From NCBI RefSeq assembly GCF_001949145.1, contig NW_019091360.1, positions 1,835,231 through 1,899,230 on the forward strand: a stretch of DNA of 64,000 nucleotides. Reading direction: 5' to 3'. The notes beneath the pieces are model-generated. The model had not been told where the DNA came from. It ran no database searches and saw only the letters and a list, made by a program, of their open reading frames with translations. Position numbers and translations under genes: made by a program. The stretch comes from Acanthaster planci. Its lineage: Eukaryota > Echinodermata > Asteroidea > Valvatida > Acanthasteridae. Positions 58,689-64,000 of this stretch are shown here, one piece after another. Each line of letters begins with the position of its first letter. Within the stretch, counting starts at the first letter, position 1.

Positions 58689-61600
58689 TTGGTTTTGCTT
58701 AACCTACGAGCAAAACTAACAATATGATTTATCTTCCTGTTCTGACATGCCTAAGGAACAGTCTTCTGTGTAGTATGTTGTAGAATTATGTTTCCCATAT
58801 TATTTTACCAACTTAAAAATACTTCGGGAAAAATCCCTTCGTAAAGCTAAATGATTGTCAAGGAATGAAATAGATTTGAAAGCAACATTCACCTCCAACT
58901 GTTTTTAGAATCTGTATATTCCTTTGGCATCACACTTTTCCAGGGCGTTGAGATAATTTTAATATAAAAAATACGTTATTTAACCTTTCTGTAATCGCAT
59001 TCTCCACGCAAAATCTAGGCTGACGTACAGGTCCTTTTCTGTGAAGATGATTGTAAAAATTACATTTCCACTCGAACATACTTAATGCAACAGAAATGCA
59101 ATTATTGTAAATACATATCTTATCAATCACACGTTATGCGTGGAATCATCGGACTGCCGGGCTGGTGTTACTCACCGCTTAGCGAATGTTGAAAATTTTC
59201 GTCCGGTTGTTTAACCGTTCACATACCGGGCGGTTTAAAATGTCCATGCACCCGAAACACATGGAATTGAATTAACGGAATTCCCATGTGCACGAAGGTC
59301 ATAGGATAACAGCTTTATCGGCCAAGTTACCTTCGTCGGAGCGAAATCAATTTTGTGTCCCCAACAAAATGCGTTCAAAATGTAGTTGCTGGCTTTTTAG
59401 TCCACACGAGCACTGGAGTTGCACGAGACGATTTTTTTTCTTCACTGAGCGGCGATGTTCAAATTTGTTTGAGGATCGACAGTTGTGTAACCCGTGAAAA
59501 TGCGTTGTGAATGTTCACGAAAACCTTACCTTTGCGCGCGTACACGTACCTATTTGTTTACAATTTACGTCGTGTGATCTTTTGCATTTCAAACTTATCT
59601 CTCGCATGGTTTTGAAAAGTTTCAGACCATATAATTTTTTAATAGAACAAAATGTGAGACGTACGGTACGTTCGTGAAACGCACATTTAGATTACCTGAA
59701 TCTGTGGCACCTGTATGTTTCTAGGACCAGCCACCAGGCCGCAGTTTATCCAGGAAGAGCCACTCAGATTAATGCTATCCGAAAGGTGTGACGATGAAGT
59801 AATGGGGCAAGAAACCAGTAATTAACGACAAGGGATGAATCCTCTCAGACAGCGGAAGACCGCATTGCTGAGGCGTGAATCCTCTCGCCTCAAGAAGGCC
59901 GCCCAGACGGGCCCCGCCACCACAAAGGCCTTTCACCTGCACCATTGTCTTCGGAAAGCGGCTACGGAACTCGACCGGCACCACTATTTTTTTTTTATTT
60001 TTTATTTCTGTATTTATGTTTTTTGCGTGTGCCCGCGCTCCCCGGCGTAAACCGGGGACGGAAGCTTTGGTTGGCCCCGCACCGTACCGTTCACAGTCGG
60101 CGGCGGGTTTGTTCCTATATCCTAGAGCGGCGGGAATTGAGCGTTTTCCTCGCAGCTTGTTTGCTTTACACTCGGTCTCTTCCGCCGCTCCCTGACTGAT
60201 AATTTTTTTTCTTCCTCTCCCAGCGACTCCCGGCTGGTGTGAACTGCGTCATTCACCGACAATGTTAAATATCTCTAAATACGATCATCGACGTGACAGT
60301 TTTTTTCGTCGTGTCGGCGAACATCACTCGGCCCTGGACCCGTCCTTGCACGGTGGCGGGTTCTCGACCTCCAATAAGCATCAATTTCCTCTTGCATGCG
60401 ATAACTGTTTTGTTGCACTGATGGAGTTACGGAGATACAGAAAAGGAGGTTGTCTGAGTGTATCGTTTGAGACAAAGATACCTTATAGCTACTGCACGCG
60501 CAAAAGAAACTATTCTCTCCATCTTGTTTCATCGACCCCGTGGAGAAGACTCTGGTGTACAATCGCGTAATAAAAATGACGTCCCTTCTGAAAACCTGTA
60601 ATTTAGCTGATAAATAATTTAATTAAAATATTCGATTTACATTTCACAATGCACCAGCAATTCTGGGTAGGGGGAGCTTTCCTAAGCATGAGAAGATGAA
60701 AGCCTACCTGACAGACTCGTTTTGGGGAAAAAAGAAAGATATTTCGGAATTTGCTGAACTAACAAGACCGTCATTTTAAATCGAAAAAAAGAGGAGAAAA
60801 CAACTCTTTATGAAATGTGGCTTCCCAGCTGATACACACACAGCTTTCGTGGAGGATGGCGGTTCTTTGCTGATAAGTCGGTGCCCTTTGCATTTATTGC
60901 GGTGTACGGTTTGCACAATAGTACCGTCGGTAGTCTGACAAAAGACTTGGCCCAAGTGCATGGATTGAATAATGGCGCGAAAAAAGTGTTGGGGGGCGCG
61001 GCTTGAGCGACGGGCCCTTGGTGTGAAAACACTGCCCATTGTAATGGAGGGCCATTACTTTCATCTGTGAATGCATGATAGCGACGATGAGAAAGATGAT
61101 GATGACGACTGTGATGTTCTGCTATTCATCATTTCGATCCCTCGGGGGAGAGCATGGTCCTCGTTGTATCCCATCACCTTACCCCCCCCTCCCCGACTCG
61201 GAGGAGAATGGAACTCGAGGAGGACGTTCAAAGGCGCGCCCGGAGAGCATTCCTCTCTTTTTATTTTCTGTTGTGGTTGCCGGGCCGCGTCCTCAGAGGA
61301 GACGCCGACAAAAACATCACCTTCTCCGTGGTATACCTCCTCGCAGGAACCAAACACACACGGCGGTGATTCAAAGACGGGAGACTTGCACTTCTCTTCG
61401 GTCGCCCCGACAAAAGGGAGGTGTTTATTCTAGTCATTTCCTGACCGCGGCTAATTTCTGTGGAAGGTTTTTTTTGGGGGGGGGGTTTCCTGACATGAGA
61501 ACGCCTTTTACTCTGCCACAGCGCTCTCGCCTGCTTGGCCGGTCTCTGCGATACTCGGATGTCGGCTAGGCGGGTTGAATCTACAATTAAAGACAGCCCA

Positions 61601-63107
61601 GGTTTGAGCCTCCCCCCCATAAAAAAGCTTTAGAAAAACACCAAATTAAACAAAAATAAATAAATAATCAGGAAAAAACGCAACCGTGTTAATTGGTCGA
61701 CACACGCATCAAATTAAAGCTTCTTTCCTCTTTTTTTTCATTTTCTGTTAATTTTCGGTGGTTTAGCTAAATGATCACCCCAAAAAAACAGTCTGGAAGC
61801 CCATGGCCATTTTTAAAATAATGACACTTACATTCCACTGCAAATAGATCCGTTTTATCCAAATTTAACGCTCACGTATCAACATGCAGTCCTCTCGGTG
61901 CCTGTCACCCTTTCTTATGTCAACCCTCCGGTCCACGGGCCACAAAATGATCGGATTATGACAGCTTAGAAATCGTGATTCGGTCCGCCTTAACTTTTTT
62001 TCGGGCCTGTTTACTCGCCTTTTGAGGAGATGTACATACGGCACTGTGCCCGGGAAGCCTGCATAATGATGTTGTTTTTTGGCTTGATCTTTCGAAAAGT
62101 CAAAGAGGCAGACCACTGTTTAAAATTCTGAATGCAATCCCCAAAAGAAGCCCTTTACAGCCCCTTAGACAAACCTAATTATTCATGGTAGGCATGTGGT
62201 GCACAGAACCTTTCATCACGCGTATATAACAATTATAGGTCTGCTGCCGACCCACTGGTTTTGTTTTCAACTCTGCCATATCGCCTTTTTTTGCAAGTTT
62301 TGTACATGAAGTCCTCGGCACATCGCGATAGCCTTTATCAGCGTCAAGCATTGTAACGCTACCCCCCCCCCCCACAATCTCCACAGTAACCAAGTTGTAC
62401 ACTACCTATACACATCATTTTCCTCGGGTGAATCATACGACAGCGCGTGCTGTGCATGACTTATTCCTGCAGCCTAAATAACAAGTCCCGATATAAAATC
62501 GGACTCATGGTCCGTTTAATAAAGGGGGCGTCGCAGGCAGCTCATACCGACATATGGTTTAAGTTTTAGGCGCTATTTTTACCGCGCCTCGCAATCCTTC
62601 TGATAGGTCATGAAAATTTGTGCCAACAACCGCGGTAAACCCGCCCCCTGTCTGCGAACGTCACTTTTCCAGATTACGCTGGCGTCCTCTGCAAAAGAAG
62701 AGTAATATCTTTGACATCGCAAGTTTGATTTCGATGCCATGGGACTCAACTTGGTCCTTTTTTCGCGCGGGGGGGGCTTCTTCCAATAAGTTAGTCATTG
62801 TATGACTGTGTAATGTCCCCCTAATACAGTAACAACATTCAGCATCGCCTCGCCCATCTTTCTCTGCATTCTTTTCACCTTTTCCCCATAATTTTTGCTT
62901 CAAGAAAAAACCAGTAACTCCCATTTCCACGAGCTCGTGAAACATGGAAAGAATCAAGTGACTGATTTTGTCAGTACAAAGACGGTTTCCTTTGTTTTGA
63001 CGCTTAAGCCGTTTTCAACAATTGTCGAATAAGTACCTCTCTTGTTTTCCTTTGTGCTGTGCATGCAAGCTCAGACTGTGCTTACTAACTCTTGCTCGGT
63101 GTCACGA
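58689..63107. other. No recognisable gene; GC-rich blocks at 59.8-60.6, 60.95-61.6 and 62.45-62.8 kb
   Basis: Three GC-rich blocks alternate with AT-rich DNA. The longest frame (164 codons, 61,075-61,569) overlaps equally open frames in two other registers and on the minus strand, and has homopolymer-derived stretches, so it is not accepted as a gene. Poly-C near 62,363 and G-runs near 61,476 are present. The block near 62,470-62,580 holds CGATATAAAATCGG, a near-palindrome. Confidence 0.35.
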
Positions 63108-63887
63108 NNNNNNNNNNNNNNNNNNNNNNNNNNNNNNNNNNNNNNNNNNNNNNNNNNNNNNNNNNNNNNNNNNNNNNNNNNNNNNNNNNNNNNNNNNNNN
63201 NNNNNNNNNNNNNNNNNNNNNNNNNNNNNNNNNNNNNNNNNNNNNNNNNNNNNNNNNNNNNNNNNNNNNNNNNNNNNNNNNNNNNNNNNNNNNNNNNNNN
63301 NNNNNNNNNNNNNNNNNNNNNNNNNNNNNNNNNNNNNNNNNNNNNNNNNNNNNNNNNNNNNNNNNNNNNNNNNNNNNNNNNNNNNNNNNNNNNNNNNNNN
63401 NNNNNNNNNNNNNNNNNNNNNNNNNNNNNNNNNNNNNNNNNNNNNNNNNNNNNNNNNNNNNNNNNNNNNNNNNNNNNNNNNNNNNNNNNNNNNNNNNNNN
63501 NNNNNNNNNNNNNNNNNNNNNNNNNNNNNNNNNNNNNNNNNNNNNNNNNNNNNNNNNNNNNNNNNNNNNNNNNNNNNNNNNNNNNNNNNNNNNNNNNNNN
63601 NNNNNNNNNNNNNNNNNNNNNNNNNNNNNNNNNNNNNNNNNNNNNNNNNNNNNNNNNNNNNNNNNNNNNNNNNNNNNNNNNNNNNNNNNNNNNNNNNNNN
63701 NNNNNNNNNNNNNNNNNNNNNNNNNNNNNNNNNNNNNNNNNNNNNNNNNNNNNNNNNNNNNNNNNNNNNNNNNNNNNNNNNNNNNNNNNNNNNNNNNNNN
63801 NNNNNNNNNNNNNNNNNNNNNNNNNNNNNNNNNNNNNNNNNNNNNNNNNNNNNNNNNNNNNNNNNNNNNNNNNNNNNNNNNNNNNNN
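63108..63887. other. Assembly gap
   Basis: 780 consecutive N. Open frames reported across it are meaningless. Confidence 0.99.
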
Positions 63888-64000
63888 TGGTTTGGTACCA
63901 CGCCAGCCTCTCGGTGGTGTTCCGTCCTCCCTCCTGTCGCTTCGGTCATCTCCAGTCAAGACTGTCTCCTTCCTGGGGGAGGGGATGCTTCCTCCTCGAT
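63888..64000. other. GC-rich window edge
   Basis: 113 bases of GC-rich sequence after the gap. Too short to interpret. Confidence 0.6.

Noticed and set aside
61071-61569. 120- and 164-codon frames with an acidic start
   Set aside because: Several registers on both strands are open at once in GC-rich DNA. The acidic start comes from a GATGA low-complexity run.
63071-63959. Longest open frames of the window (292 and 285 codons, minus strand)
   Set aside because: They run through 780 unknown bases. Only the ends are real sequence.

Overview
This is eukaryotic, animal-type DNA. It has no operons or ribosome binding sites, and no open frame longer than about 165 codons. It has interspersed MITE-like and foldback elements, LINE-like 3' ends, microsatellites, splice-like signals and an assembly gap. 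Seven copies of TAGGCCTA, many TACATGT words and the LINE tails suggest a marine invertebrate, perhaps a deuterostome (echinoderm, hemichordate or amphioxus). That placement is a weak inference. I found no protein I can name and no tRNA, rRNA or CRISPR array. The window reads as intergenic or intronic DNA, and the possible exons below are only candidates.

Layout. 1-9.9 kb: AT-leaning DNA with three copies of a CpG-rich MITE-like repeat (881, 1877, 7291) and a 300-bp inverted-repeat unit (4284-4582). 9.9-11.15 kb: a GC-rich block ending in a strong splice donor. 11-20 kb: AT-leaning DNA holding the best exon-like open frames (minus strand near 14.4-14.8 kb; plus strand at 14.9 and 17.6 kb). 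20.2-23.7 kb: a compound MITE and a 1.28-kb foldback element with 31-bp terminal inverted repeats. 25-26.5 kb and 29.9-33.7 kb: GC-rich, non-repetitive DNA of cis-regulatory character. 34-41 kb: a DR1 nuclear-receptor motif, two CTCF-like motifs, a CRE, POU octamers and a near-perfect hairpin (40.7-40.85 kb). 43.1-43.8 kb: a promoter-like cluster (E-box, NRF1, CCAAT, ZNF143-like). 45.7-46.7 kb: two LINE-like 3' ends facing outward. 47.9-63.1 kb: GC-rich blocks alternating with AT-rich spacers, including a 50-codon small ORF followed by a strong donor (50.4-50.6 kb), and two more MITE copies (55.5, 58.5 kb). 63,108-63,887 is an assembly gap.

The working model is a regulatory landscape of, or large introns within, a developmental gene, seeded with small transposable elements. 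This rests on composition, motif density and lack of coding sequence. No conservation or expression evidence was available. Every motif call is by eye and would need a matrix scan with a background model.
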